Assembly (NCBI GenBank): GCA_023412765.1
Contig: JAEZBX010000011.1
Location: 1-8,001 of the forward strand
Direction: 5' to 3'
DNA: 8,001 nt
Source: Bacteroidota bacterium
GTDB lineage: Bacteria > Bacteroidota > Bacteroidia > Cytophagales > Cyclobacteriaceae
In this document: positions 1 through 6,555 of the stretch, in pieces
Layout of the letters: the number at the start of each line of letters is the position of its first letter
How positions within the stretch are numbered: position 1 is the stretch's first letter
Program-made: the position numbers and the translations under genes
Notes under the pieces: generated by a model
Told to the model about the DNA's origin: nothing
The model's input: the letters and a program-made list of their open reading frames with translations, nothing else
Databases searched by the model: none

Positions 1-4
1 AATT

Positions 5-121
5 ATGAATGCAAACAATGAAATACAGAAATATGAAAACGAAAGTTCGCGAATTGACTTTGCAGTAATTTTCGTCGTCTTGCTCTATTGGCTAGTCGTG
101 CTCTTACATGTGTTATTTTAA
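5..121 (+). CDS. Possible small single-span membrane protein, or the C-terminal end of a gene cut by the left edge
   Basis: An open frame runs from the left edge with an ATG at 5 and a TAA at 119-121. From that ATG it encodes 38 residues. The first half is polar and charged (starts MNANNEIQKYENES, then SRID). The second half is an uninterrupted hydrophobic stretch (FAVIFVVLLYWL followed by VVLLHVLF) long enough to cross a membrane once and reaching the C-terminus. No stop lies upstream in this frame inside the window, so it may equally be the tail of a longer, left-truncated protein. The stop is 11 bases before the ATG of the next gene, which would suit co-transcription. I do not recognise the family. 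Support is only the open frame, the membrane-like composition and the tight spacing. Confidence 0.35.
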   Translation: MNANNEIQKYENESSRIDFAVIFVVLLYWLVVLLHVLF

Positions 122-132
122 AATGTCAAAAC

Positions 133-435
133 ATGAGGAACTATATAAGCTTATCTGAAGCCACCAATGATTTAAAAAGGCGAGGCTACACAGAAGACCT
201 CAACATAGAAGCGGCGTGCATTCAATGCCCTTCGCGTAATTTGAGGCTTTATCCGGAAGAATTTATGATCGATGAATTTTATAGGTTTGAAGGAATGTCA
301 AATCCATCCGACAACAGTATTGTCTATGCGATATCGTCTAAAGGTCGTGTCAAAGGCGTTCTGGTAGATGCGTATGGTGTTTATGCTGAAAATCTCAACG
401 ACAAAATGATCAAAAAATTGAGGATACAACGGTAA
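133..435 (+). CDS. Small conserved Bacteroidota protein, function unknown (homologues often labelled PRPP synthetase-like)
   Basis: A 100-residue soluble protein beginning MRNYISLSEATNDLKRRGYT. The pattern is one I recall from a family of roughly 100-residue proteins widespread in Bacteroidota: an N-terminal LSEAxxDLKxRGYTEDLN helix, an IxC element (here CIQC), LYPEEFxIDEFYRFEGMSNPxD, then YAISS and KGVLVDAYGVY. Homologues are often annotated as phosphoribosylpyrophosphate synthetase, but the protein is far too short for that enzyme and shows no PRPP-binding loop, so I would not carry that name over. A TTG at 88 would add 15 residues in frame, but it lies inside the preceding hydrophobic ORF and the family pattern starts at the ATG, so 133 is preferred. 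No signal peptide or membrane segment is seen. The role is unknown. Confidence 0.8.
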   Translation: MRNYISLSEATNDLKRRGYTEDLNIEAACIQCPSRNLRLYPEEFMIDEFYRFEGMSNPSDNSIVYAISSKGRVKGVLVDAYGVYAENLNDKMIKKLRIQR

Positions 436-597
436 AAAGGGTCATATATTGGTCAGGATTTCAAAGTTATCGTATATTGATGAGACTCTGCATAAACCTT
501 TTAGTTTGATAATTGTTGGCCTAAAGATGACGGATAGGAGCAACACCAGCTGCGATCAGCATTTGACATCAACTTTGCACCACGGTCTGTATAACTC
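436..597 (+). promoter_or_regulatory. Gene-free leader upstream of the two-component pair; weak promoter candidate
   Basis: No convincing gene lies here. A degenerate Bacteroidota-type promoter may be present: TTG at 477-479 and TTAGTTTG at 501-508 (one mismatch to TAnnTTTG), separated by 21 bases. A 24-codon frame runs from ATG 527 to TGA 599-601, overlapping the ATG of the response regulator by an ATGA junction; its composition is unremarkable. No recognisable terminator follows the gene ending at 435. Confidence 0.25.
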
Positions 598-1047
598 ATG
601 ATCAGGAGCTTTTTTTTAGTTGATGACGATAGAGACGATACTGAGCTTTTTGCCGATGCCTTAAAGGACATCGACTTATCGATCGAATTTAATTACGCAC
701 TCAATTGTGACGGTCTTACTGCTGTACTCCATCAAGAAAATATTAATCCACAAATAATTTTTCTCGACATAAACATGCCGGGAATGACGGGTTGGCAATG
801 CCTTGAATCGATAAAGAATGGCGAAAGAACGAAGGACATACCTGTAATAATGTATTCTACCTCGTCAGCCATCCTCGATGGGCGGAAAGCCATACAAAGA
901 GGAGCCATTGGGTTTTATGAAAAGCCAACGCGATTTGAATGGTTGAAAGAGTTTCTGGAGATGGTAGCTGTTAGTTCGCCTGGCACTATAAGAAGCACAT
1001 TAAAAAAGCTTGAAGGGTCGAAGAGTCATCGCATCTATCTGGAATAA
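598..1047 (+). CDS. Single-domain response regulator, Rcp1-like receiver
   Basis: 149 residues, almost all one CheY-like receiver domain (about 3-125). The acidic pocket is FLVDDDRDD (D9-D11), the phosphoacceptor is D57 in IIFLDINMPGMTG, the switch hydroxyl is S87 in VIMYSTSS, and the conserved lysine is K109 in GFYEKP. All key residues are therefore present and it should accept a phosphoryl group. No DNA-binding or enzymatic output domain follows, only a basic tail of about 25 residues. In this it resembles the stand-alone Rcp1-type regulators that partner phytochrome and PAS kinases. The start is well fixed: an in-frame TAA at 592-594 lies just upstream of ATG 598. The gene ends 20 bases before the histidine kinase, so the two are probably one transcript and a cognate pair. 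The output could be protein-protein interaction or a phosphorelay. Confidence 0.93.
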   Translation: MIRSFFLVDDDRDDTELFADALKDIDLSIEFNYALNCDGLTAVLHQENINPQIIFLDINMPGMTGWQCLESIKNGERTKDIPVIMYSTSSAILDGRKAIQRGAIGFYEKPTRFEWLKEFLEMVAVSSPGTIRSTLKKLEGSKSHRIYLE

Positions 1048-1067
1048 GATGAATTAAATAATACGCA

Positions 1068-3122
1068 ATGCCAACTTTTCAAAAAATTCATCTGTCGAAC
1101 ACCTCCGAGAACTCCTCGCGTGGTAAAGAGGCGCAGCTTTCGGAGCAAAAATTTCTGCATCTCATAGCCGATGTCGAAGACTATGCTATTTTTTTACTCT
1201 CGATTAGCGGCAACGTAATCTCATGGAATGAAGGGGCGAAAAGAATTAAAGGATATGATCCTTCAGAAATAATCGGAAAAAATTTCAAGGTCTTTTATCC
1301 AAAGGAAGATATTGACACTGGCTTGCCAGATATGTTATTGGCTCGCGCCAGTGAATTCGGAAAGGCAAGTCATGAAGGTTGGCGCCTCAGAAGAGACGGC
1401 AGCAGGTTTTGGGGCAGTATTACCATCACACGCCTGCATGATGAGCTAGGAAATTTTACCGGATTTCTTAAGGTGACCCGGGATCTTACAGAGAAGAAAA
1501 TCACAGAAGAAAAGTATAATAATACGTTAGAAGATTTGAGGCAGCGGAATGAGGAACTGCGCAAGAGTGAGGACAGATATCATAGGATGGTGTTGGAGGT
1601 GGAGGACTATGCAATCGTATTGTTGGATGAAACAGGACGGGTTGTTGAATGGAATAAAGGCGCTGAGAAATTGGCGGGTTATAAAGCTGAGGAGATTATC
1701 GGCAAGAGCATCAGACTTTTTTACCCCTTAGAGGAAAAGGAAGCCAATCTACCCGAGCGACTCTTGAAAGAAGCGGAAGCTAATGGTTCTGTTTCACACG
1801 AAGGATATCGCATTAGAAAAGATGGCTCGCGCTTTTGGGGTAGCGTTACCATAACCGCGCTACATAACGATACAGGTAAGGTAACTGGTTTTACAAAGTT
1901 AACGAGAGATCTGACTGACTGGAAAAATGCCCAAGATCGATTGTCAATATTTACAGAAGAACTGAAAAGGAAAAACGATGCCCTGATAAGGAGTGAGGAG
2001 AGATATCATAAGATGATAGCAGAAATTCAGGAATACGCCATAATCATGTTGGATCTGGAGGGTAATGTTCAAAACTGGAACATTGGCGCGCAGTTGATAA
2101 AGGGATATTTGGCAGAAGAAATTATCGGACAGAGTTTCAGGCTTTTTTATTTGCCTGAAGACCTGAATCGCGGTCTTCCCGAAAAGTTGCTGAAGGAAGC
2201 TAGAACCAAAGGCAAAGCAAACTTCGAAGGATGGCGGAGACGCAAAGATGGTTCTGTTTTCTGGGGAAGTATTACTATAACAGCTGTGCATGATAGCAAC
2301 GGGCAGCATATTGGTTATTCAAAAGTTACGCGTGACCTCACCGAAAAAAAGAAGAATGAGGATCAGCTAAAGAAAAATTCATTAGAGCTCGAGCTTAAGA
2401 ATCATGAACTTGAGCGTGCGAATGCCGAACTTTCATCATTCGCTTATGTTGTAAGCCACGATTTGAAAGAACCGGTAAGGAAGATTGAAATATTTGCCCG
2501 TCGTTTGCTCGACCTTGGACAGGGTACGGGAGACATCAAAAACTTCGCAGAGAAAATAGTGTCAAGTTCTTCCCGAATGCAAAGTCTGATGGAAGCTCTG
2601 TTGTATTATGCAAAGATTGACGACAGTTCGACTAGCCTGGAAAAAGTAAACTTGAATATTACGATCGAAGAGGTAAAAAATGATCTTGAAATAACGATCG
2701 AGGAACGCAAAGCGACAATTGAACACCAGAACCTTCCTGTCATCAAAGCTGTGTCGTTTCAAATGCATCAATTGTTTTTGAACCTGTTGTCAAATTCGTT
2801 AAAATTTTCGAAGACAACCGAACCACCGCGTATCACCGTATCTTCAAGAGAACTTGCCCAGATGGAATTGCCAGAGGAATTGATTGTAAGGAACAGAAGG
2901 TACTATGAGATCAGCGTTGAAGATAACGGTCTTGGATTCGAACAGGACCAGTCATCAAGAATATTTGAAGTTTTCCAGCGTTTGACACCACTGAGTACCA
3001 CAGGAACAGGTATTGGTTTAGCTGTTGTGAAGAAAATTATCGAGAAACACGACGGTACGATCATGGCCGAAGGACGACCAGGTGAAGGCGCAACCTTCCG
3101 AATCTATTTACCTGTGCAATAG
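1068..3122 (+). CDS. Soluble sensor histidine kinase with three tandem PAS domains
   Basis: 684 residues with no membrane segment or signal peptide, so cytoplasmic. There are three PAS domains at about 29-143, 171-285 and 313-427. Each contains EDYAI/QEYAI, a W-N-x-GA-x-x-x-x-GY core, EIIG, FY, a DGS-x-FWGS-x-TIT strand, and ends TRDLT, after which charged helical linkers follow. The repeat period is exactly 142 residues. A coiled-coil linker (428-456) leads into a HisKA dimerisation domain with H-box YVVSHDLKEP (H464, the autophosphorylation site). The HATPase_c domain spans about 563-683: N-box QLFLNLLSNSLKF (N572, N576), G1 DNGLGF (619-624), F-box IFEVFQRL (632-639) and G2 GTGIGL (646-651). 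All kinase boxes are intact. There is no receiver domain, fitting a partnership with the regulator upstream. I see no LOV cysteine motif or other cofactor signature, so the ligand is unknown. An in-frame TAA at 1059-1061 supports ATG 1068. Confidence 0.95.
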   Translation: MPTFQKIHLSNTSENSSRGKEAQLSEQKFLHLIADVEDYAIFLLSISGNVISWNEGAKRIKGYDPSEIIGKNFKVFYPKEDIDTGLPDMLLARASEFGKASHEGWRLRRDGSRFWGSITITRLHDELGNFTGFLKVTRDLTEKKITEEKYNNTLEDLRQRNEELRKSEDRYHRMVLEVEDYAIVLLDETGRVVEWNKGAEKLAGYKAEEIIGKSIRLFYPLEEKEANLPERLLKEAEANGSVSHEGYRIRKDGSRFWGSVTITALHNDTGKVTGFTKLTRDLTDWKNAQDRLSIFTEELKRKNDALIRSEERYHKMIAEIQEYAIIMLDLEGNVQNWNIGAQLIKGYLAEEIIGQSFRLFYLPEDLNRGLPEKLLKEARTKGKANFEGWRRRKDGSVFWGSITITAVHDSNGQHIGYSKVTRDLTEKKKNEDQLKKNSLELELKNHELERANAELSSFAYVVSHDLKEPVRKIEIFARRLLDLGQGTGDIKNFAEKIVSSSSRMQSLMEALLYYAKIDDSSTSLEKVNLNITIEEVKNDLEITIEERKATIEHQNLPVIKAVSFQMHQLFLNLLSNSLKFSKTTEPPRITVSSRELAQMELPEELIVRNRRYYEISVEDNGLGFEQDQSSRIFEVFQRLTPLSTTGTGIGLAVVKKIIEKHDGTIMAEGRPGEGATFRIYLPVQ
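1152..2351 (+). repeat. Intragenic triplication of a 426-bp PAS-plus-linker unit
   Basis: Within the kinase gene the unit recurs at 1152, 1578 and 2004, a spacing of exactly 426 bp (142 codons), counted on matching residues FLHLI (29), YHRMV (171) and YHKMI (313). The landmarks DYAI/EYAI (38, 180, 322) and the TRDLT ends keep the same period, so there are no indels between copies, linkers included. By hand count 59 of 107 aligned residues match between PAS1 and PAS2. DNA identity is visibly lower than protein identity, so this looks like an old duplication under selection. The third linker keeps the length register but changes sequence where it feeds the HisKA helix. Confidence 0.9.
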
Positions 3123-3172
3123 AATTTTTCAATTTTTAAAATGCTACTTTGTCAAGTTGTAGTTTTAAAAGC

Positions 3173-3206
3173 ATAGGTATAAGGTATATAGGTATAGGGT
3201 ATAAGG
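3173..3206. repeat. Degenerate 7-8 bp GGTATA repeat cluster
   Basis: Four copies of GGTATA begin at 3176, 3183, 3191 and 3198, spaced 7, 8 and 7 bases apart, separated by A, TA or G. The cluster lies 50 bases after the kinase stop and is followed within 5 bases by a GC-rich inverted repeat. It is too short and too regular in period to be a CRISPR. Function is unknown. Confidence 0.7.
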
Positions 3207-3210
3207 ACAA

Positions 3211-3229
3211 GCTCGCAAGTAGCGCGAGC
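3211..3229. repeat. GC-rich inverted repeat, possible hairpin
   Basis: GCTCGC (3211-3216) and GCGAGC (3224-3229) form a perfect 6-bp stem around a 7-base loop, AAGTAGC. It is a local GC island in an A/T-rich spacer and could help stop transcription of the kinase operon. However, the bases after it (GTTGCCAATC) have no T-run, so it is not a standard intrinsic terminator. Confidence 0.45.
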
Positions 3230-3330
3230 GTTGCCAATCTTATACATGTCTCCCTACCGATTTAACCTCTTAAAAACTGAGAATAGAACTATTCCATCTT
3301 AAGAATACTATTCCCCGACCATTGCACAAG

Positions 3331-4911
3331 TTACTTTGTGCTCTTTGCGCGAAATATGTTTCTTGATTTCCTCTCGTACGGTAACTCGAAACCGAACCTG
3401 GCATTCACCACATCAGCATAGGGACTTTTATGGTGAGGGTTGTATAGCCGCATCATTACGGATGCTGTTCCATTTACATTTCTGATAAAACGGTACTCCT
3501 TCTTTATACCGACAAATGCACCCCAAAGCCATTCGCGTTGCAAGGGATCCGGAGAGCGACTTCGCGCGAAAGGCGGTATTGTTGTACTCATAATTTCCAT
3601 TTCCACGCGCGGCGAGAAGCCTCCCCATAACTTAAATTCTCCAAATATCCTGGGACCAAATATTCGCGCAAGCGTATTGAATCGATCTCTGTCGAGATTA
3701 TAGGCGCAACGTTGATTCCATCCCACACCTGCCGAAATGCGTCCGGAAAATCTGTAACTCGCATACGGATTGAAATCCATCATAATATCATCCCCTTTTT
3801 TCTGAACCTGCAACGCAATACCAGGTACTATACGCTCAACGAGCCGCTTGCCTTTCATTTCGTTAGGTGGTTTGCGCGCAATCTCGCTTATGCTATTCAG
3901 GCTGGGATATTCGGATTTGTATCGTGCCAGCGTTTGCATCGCCTGTGTCAGCTGTTCCTCCTTACCCGCAAAATGGTCGATAGCAATTTCCTTTGCCTGT
4001 TCAATCGCAAACTCTTTAAGTGAATCAGGATTTTTTATTCTTTCAGTGAGGACCCCGAGTTCCTTCAATTCCTCAGTCTGATTCTTTATTCCTTCCAGCC
4101 CGGTGAGCTCAGATGCACGTGATTCGGCGAGATTTTCAATAGTTTCTATTCCGCCAACAGTACCCTTTGTTACATCTTCAAGCGCTTTCACATGCTCTTG
4201 AATCTCACCGGTGACTTCCGAAAAATTTTGCAAGTCTCCTCTATTCATTAAATCATTAAGGTGTTTCATGTCAATATCTTTGACTGATCCAAGATCCAGA
4301 TTTTTCAGTCCATCAATTTCAAAATCATTGATCGCGGTAAGATCAGGTATATTAAATTTTGACGCATCCATTTGAAAGTCGCTGATACGGCTTGATACTT
4401 CCCTAACTTTTTCTTCTAATTGGGATGGAAGGTTAAGGCCATTCAACTTGCCAGACGCCTTTTCCTTTGAAGACTGGAGTTTACTATTCAATTCAACAAA
4501 AGTCTTTTCTCGTAATGAGTTTATACTATCAAGTATAGTGGAACCTCTGGCTGCATATTTTTTTATTAACGTTAGACTATCCGCTAAAATTTTAAATCTC
4601 GTATTTGTGGAATCGAGGTAGTTCGTATTTAGAAATCTTTCCAATGAGCTTCTGGTCGAATTAATCTGAGATAAGCCGACTTGCAATCGAAGCTCAACAG
4701 AGTCAATCCTTTCCAGCCTTTTGTGGTATAGTTGCCGTAGGCTATCGGTGCCATGTAAAAAGAAAGCTTGAACCGAATCAATCTTCTGAGACGTTCTGCC
4801 TTGCACTTCTTTCTCTGCATCAAAGAAATCCAGACTATCGGATACTGAATTTTGTCCGAAGGTCGCAAGTGAAAAATGGAAAAGAAATATTAGAATAACA
4901 CACAACTTCAT
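3331..4911 (-). CDS. Exported protein of unknown function: signal peptide, long coiled-coil region, beta-rich C-terminus
   Basis: 526 residues. The N-terminus MKLCVILIFLFHFSLATFGQ is a plausible signal peptide, probably cut just before or after Q20. Residues about 25-345 are charged, leucine-rich and largely helical, with heptad-like stretches (42-90, 130-180, 232-345) and a repetitive middle segment with many short D/L-rich motifs (DLTAINDFEIDGLKNLDLG, about 190-208). From about 355 to 510 the sequence changes to alternating hydrophobic/polar strands rich in aromatics and glycine (for example ISAGVGW, FKLWGGFSPRVEMEI, WLWGAFVGI, VNARFGFEL). This could be a small outer-membrane beta-barrel or a soluble beta-sandwich. 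The C-terminus (AKSTK) lacks the usual terminal aromatic. I do not recognise the family. It lies 219 bases downstream of the ABC permease on the same strand, so shared expression is possible but unproven. Confidence 0.85.
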   Translation of the reverse strand: MKLCVILIFLFHFSLATFGQNSVSDSLDFFDAEKEVQGRTSQKIDSVQAFFLHGTDSLRQLYHKRLERIDSVELRLQVGLSQINSTRSSLERFLNTNYLDSTNTRFKILADSLTLIKKYAARGSTILDSINSLREKTFVELNSKLQSSKEKASGKLNGLNLPSQLEEKVREVSSRISDFQMDASKFNIPDLTAINDFEIDGLKNLDLGSVKDIDMKHLNDLMNRGDLQNFSEVTGEIQEHVKALEDVTKGTVGGIETIENLAESRASELTGLEGIKNQTEELKELGVLTERIKNPDSLKEFAIEQAKEIAIDHFAGKEEQLTQAMQTLARYKSEYPSLNSISEIARKPPNEMKGKRLVERIVPGIALQVQKKGDDIMMDFNPYASYRFSGRISAGVGWNQRCAYNLDRDRFNTLARIFGPRIFGEFKLWGGFSPRVEMEIMSTTIPPFARSRSPDPLQREWLWGAFVGIKKEYRFIRNVNGTASVMMRLYNPHHKSPYADVVNARFGFELPYERKSRNIFRAKSTK

Positions 4912-5130
4912 GACGATAAAAGTAGGGAAAATTACTCATGATGAAGTGCCGGAAAACCATCGAATGTTCACCGGAAATCCTGACAGTCTTCGATAGCATG
5001 CGAATGTGAAATTTCCCGCGACTAAAGACGAGAATGTTGTCGAAAATTTTAAAGCCTGGTTGTAGTCCTTACGCTCGAGCCGACTACCGATGGCAATCGG
5101 GTACCTGATTACCGATAACCGACTCACCGA
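4912..5130 (-). other. Spacer between the permease and the exported-protein gene
   Basis: 219 bases with no credible gene. The permease-proximal end carries a degenerate repeat array (5081-5133) and a GCTCGAGC palindrome. A 63-codon frame (4936-5127) runs through the repeats without recognisable motifs and is not accepted. Just upstream of the exported-protein ATG, on the minus strand, is TACTTTTA, one mismatch from TAnnTTTG, but it is too close to the start to be called with confidence. No hairpin with a T-run was seen after the permease. Confidence 0.5.
5073..5080. repeat. Perfect 8-bp palindrome GCTCGAGC
   Basis: A short self-complementary GC-rich word at the far end of the repeat array behind the permease gene. 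Alone it could be chance. It is listed because similar words (GCTCGC/GCGAGC at 3211-3229, TCGAGCGC at 7811-7818) accompany the other repeat clusters in this window. Confidence 0.4.
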
Positions 5131-5133
5131 TTA
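5081..5133 (-). repeat. Degenerate heptad array starting at the permease stop codon
   Basis: Read on the minus strand from the permease TAA (5133-5131), the sequence runs TAATCGG, TGAGTCGG, TTATCGG, TAATCAGG, followed by further CGAT/ATCGG words to about 5081. Units are 7-8 bases and diverged. The word shapes (TAATCG, TTATCG) resemble those in the array after queA at 7641-7714. The array is followed directly by a GCTCGAGC palindrome at 5073-5080. Confidence 0.55.
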
Positions 5134-6396
5134 AGCCGCCCGTATTGCAATCACAGGATCCAATCTCGCCGCTAACGCCGCAGGAACTATTCCGGATACA
5201 AGTCCGATAACAGTAGATACTCCCAGTCCTAATACAATATTTTTTATTGTAAGAGAAACTTCAAGGCTCCCCATAGGGATAAACGTTATAAGATAAACGA
5301 GAAATAATCCCGCGAGCCCACCAATCAGACTTAAGAATATTGATTCAAACAAAAACTGAAATAGTATGAAGTAATTTTTTGCGCCCAGTGATTTTTGTAA
5401 TCCGATTATGCTGGTTCTTTCTTTCACCGATACGAACATGATATTAGCGATACCAAATCCGCCGACAAGAATTGAAAAACCACCAATGATCCATCCTGCC
5501 AATCCTACAACATCAAAAGCACCGCTAATTACATTGGCAATAGCCTCCGGACGATTCAACACAAAATTGTCTTTTTCAGCAGGGCGCAACCCACGTCTTG
5601 CACGTAACATTCCTCTTACTTCGTTTTCCAACTCTACAAGACCCACATCAGATTCATTTCCCTTAACACCTATGCGCGACGTGAGTTCAAATGGCAAACC
5701 GGTGCCGGTCTGGAATAATCTTCTGAAAGATTGATAAGGAATGATTGTGTTGTAATCGTTGCTCGGTGTGCCCATGAAGCTTTGCCCCTCTTTCTTGATC
5801 ACGCCGATAACAATATATTTCAAATTCTTGATCTTGATCGTCTGACCAATTGGATCTTCTCCATTAGGAAACAAGGCCTGAGCAACTTCGTATCCGATCA
5901 ATGCAACATTTCTCCCGGCCTCCACTTCTTCAGCCGTGAAATACCTACCCTGTTCTATGTTTACTTCGAACACGACATCGTAGCCCTGGCTACCCCCCAT
6001 TAATCTTATTTGTCCAATGCTGTTGTTATCGCGTTTTATTGTGGAGTTTCCTTTGCCGGCAAATATGGCAATGCCATTTTCATTCTTGAGATTGTCCTGT
6101 AGGAAACGGTATTCGTTATAAGACGCATTGGGTCGCTGCCAGAAGTCCCACCAACGATATTCTCCATTGTTGTCAGCGGTGAAGGGCCATTTTTCGATGT
6201 AGATAACGCCAGTTCCCAGGAAATTAAGACTATCCTTGATATTCTTTTCCAGCGAATCGACCATTGTTAGAACCGAGATAATGGCAAAGATTCCCACAGT
6301 AACCCCAAGAAGCGATAGTATCGTTCGAAGAACATTCGACTTCAATGCTCTCCAGGCAAATCTGAAACTCTCCAAAATCTGATTTAACGTGTTCAT
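5131..6396 (-). CDS. ABC transporter permease, MacB/FtsX family
   Basis: 421 residues with the classical MacB-type layout. A short cytoplasmic N-terminus with FAWRALKSNVLRTILSLLG leads into TM1 (about 24-46, GVTVGIFAIISVLTMV). A periplasmic MacB_PCD domain follows (about 50-290), containing the typical ALIGYEVAQALFP and DPIGQTIKIKNLKYIVIGV segments. A C-terminal FtsX domain has three TMs (about 296-320, 343-370, 385-408). The cytoplasmic coupling motif SVKERTSIIGLQKSLGAK (323-340) and the RLDPVIAIRAA tail are both family hallmarks. Such permeases work with a LolD/MacB-type ATPase in mechanotransmission, lipoprotein handling, or efflux of peptides and small molecules. No ATPase or membrane-fusion gene is visible here, so the partner is either encoded elsewhere or beyond this locus. 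The start at ATG 6396 is preceded by in-frame stops. It is transcribed divergently from queA. Confidence 0.94.
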   Translation of the reverse strand: MNTLNQILESFRFAWRALKSNVLRTILSLLGVTVGIFAIISVLTMVDSLEKNIKDSLNFLGTGVIYIEKWPFTADNNGEYRWWDFWQRPNASYNEYRFLQDNLKNENGIAIFAGKGNSTIKRDNNSIGQIRLMGGSQGYDVVFEVNIEQGRYFTAEEVEAGRNVALIGYEVAQALFPNGEDPIGQTIKIKNLKYIVIGVIKKEGQSFMGTPSNDYNTIIPYQSFRRLFQTGTGLPFELTSRIGVKGNESDVGLVELENEVRGMLRARRGLRPAEKDNFVLNRPEAIANVISGAFDVVGLAGWIIGGFSILVGGFGIANIMFVSVKERTSIIGLQKSLGAKNYFILFQFLFESIFLSLIGGLAGLFLVYLITFIPMGSLEVSLTIKNIVLGLGVSTVIGLVSGIVPAALAARLDPVIAIRAA

Positions 6397-6495
6397 TAAA
6401 GAGTTATAACGAGGTTATTTATATGAAGTTGGTAGAACATTTTGCTGGAAAATTACTTAAAAGACTTAAAAACAAGCTTTTTGTTACACGATTTA

Positions 6496-6512
6496 AAAAC
6501 CCTAAGGGTTTT
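6496..6512. promoter_or_regulatory. 17-nt palindrome, candidate operator
   Basis: AAAACCCT and AGGGTTTT are perfect 8-bp arms about a single central A. It sits between two divergent starts and overlaps the candidate -33 element of queA, a position where a bound dimeric regulator would block transcription. A terminator role is unlikely because no gene reads into it from either side. Confidence 0.4.
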
Positions 6513-6543
6513 GTCGCAAAAGCCAAATATTGCCTTATTTTTG
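6510..6543 (+). promoter_or_regulatory. Candidate Bacteroidota-type promoter for queA
   Basis: TATTTTTG at 6536-6543 matches the TAnnTTTG -7 consensus known for Bacteroidota sigma-ABfr, and TTTG at 6510-6513 could be the -33 element. The spacing is 22 bases, at the long end of the usual range. It lies about 50 bases before the queA ATG. The region is A/T-rich, so a chance match is possible. Confidence 0.4.
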
Positions 6544-6555
6544 CAACCTCTTAAA

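Larger units (their letters stand above)
3123..3330. other. Convergent gene-free spacer
   Basis: 208 bases between the kinase stop (+) and the stop of the exported protein gene (-). It holds an A/T-rich start, a GGTATA repeat cluster (3173-3206), a GC-rich hairpin (3211-3229) and two short palindromes built on GAATA/TATTC (3281-3294 and 3303-3313). No hairpin followed by a clean T-run was found, so no classical intrinsic terminator can be called for either gene. No coding frame is credible here. Confidence 0.7.

Noticed and set aside
88..132. TTG start giving a 15-residue N-terminal extension of the 133-435 gene
   Set aside because: It overlaps the hydrophobic ORF ending at 121, and the recognisable family pattern begins at the ATG at 133.
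133..435. Naming this protein phosphoribosylpyrophosphate synthetase
   Set aside because: At 100 residues, with no PRPP-binding loop or catalytic flexible-loop motif, it cannot be that enzyme; the label appears to be a propagated misannotation.
1370..1564. Minus-strand and alternate-frame ORFs inside the kinase, permease, exported-protein and queA genes
   Set aside because: All lie within genes with strong family signatures in the main frame and have low-complexity or basic shadow-like compositions.
1152..2351. LOV or heme-PAS assignment for the kinase sensors
   Set aside because: The flavin-binding cysteine motif is absent and no convincing axial heme ligand pattern could be identified by eye.
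3144..3166. Intrinsic terminator after the kinase (CTAC...GTAG then TTTT)
   Set aside because: Only four stem pairs close an 11-base loop, so it is too weak to call.
4936..5127. 63-codon minus-strand frame between the permease and the exported protein
   Set aside because: It reads through the degenerate repeat array, shows no motif or helix pattern I recognise, and begins just after the permease stop. It is most likely non-coding.
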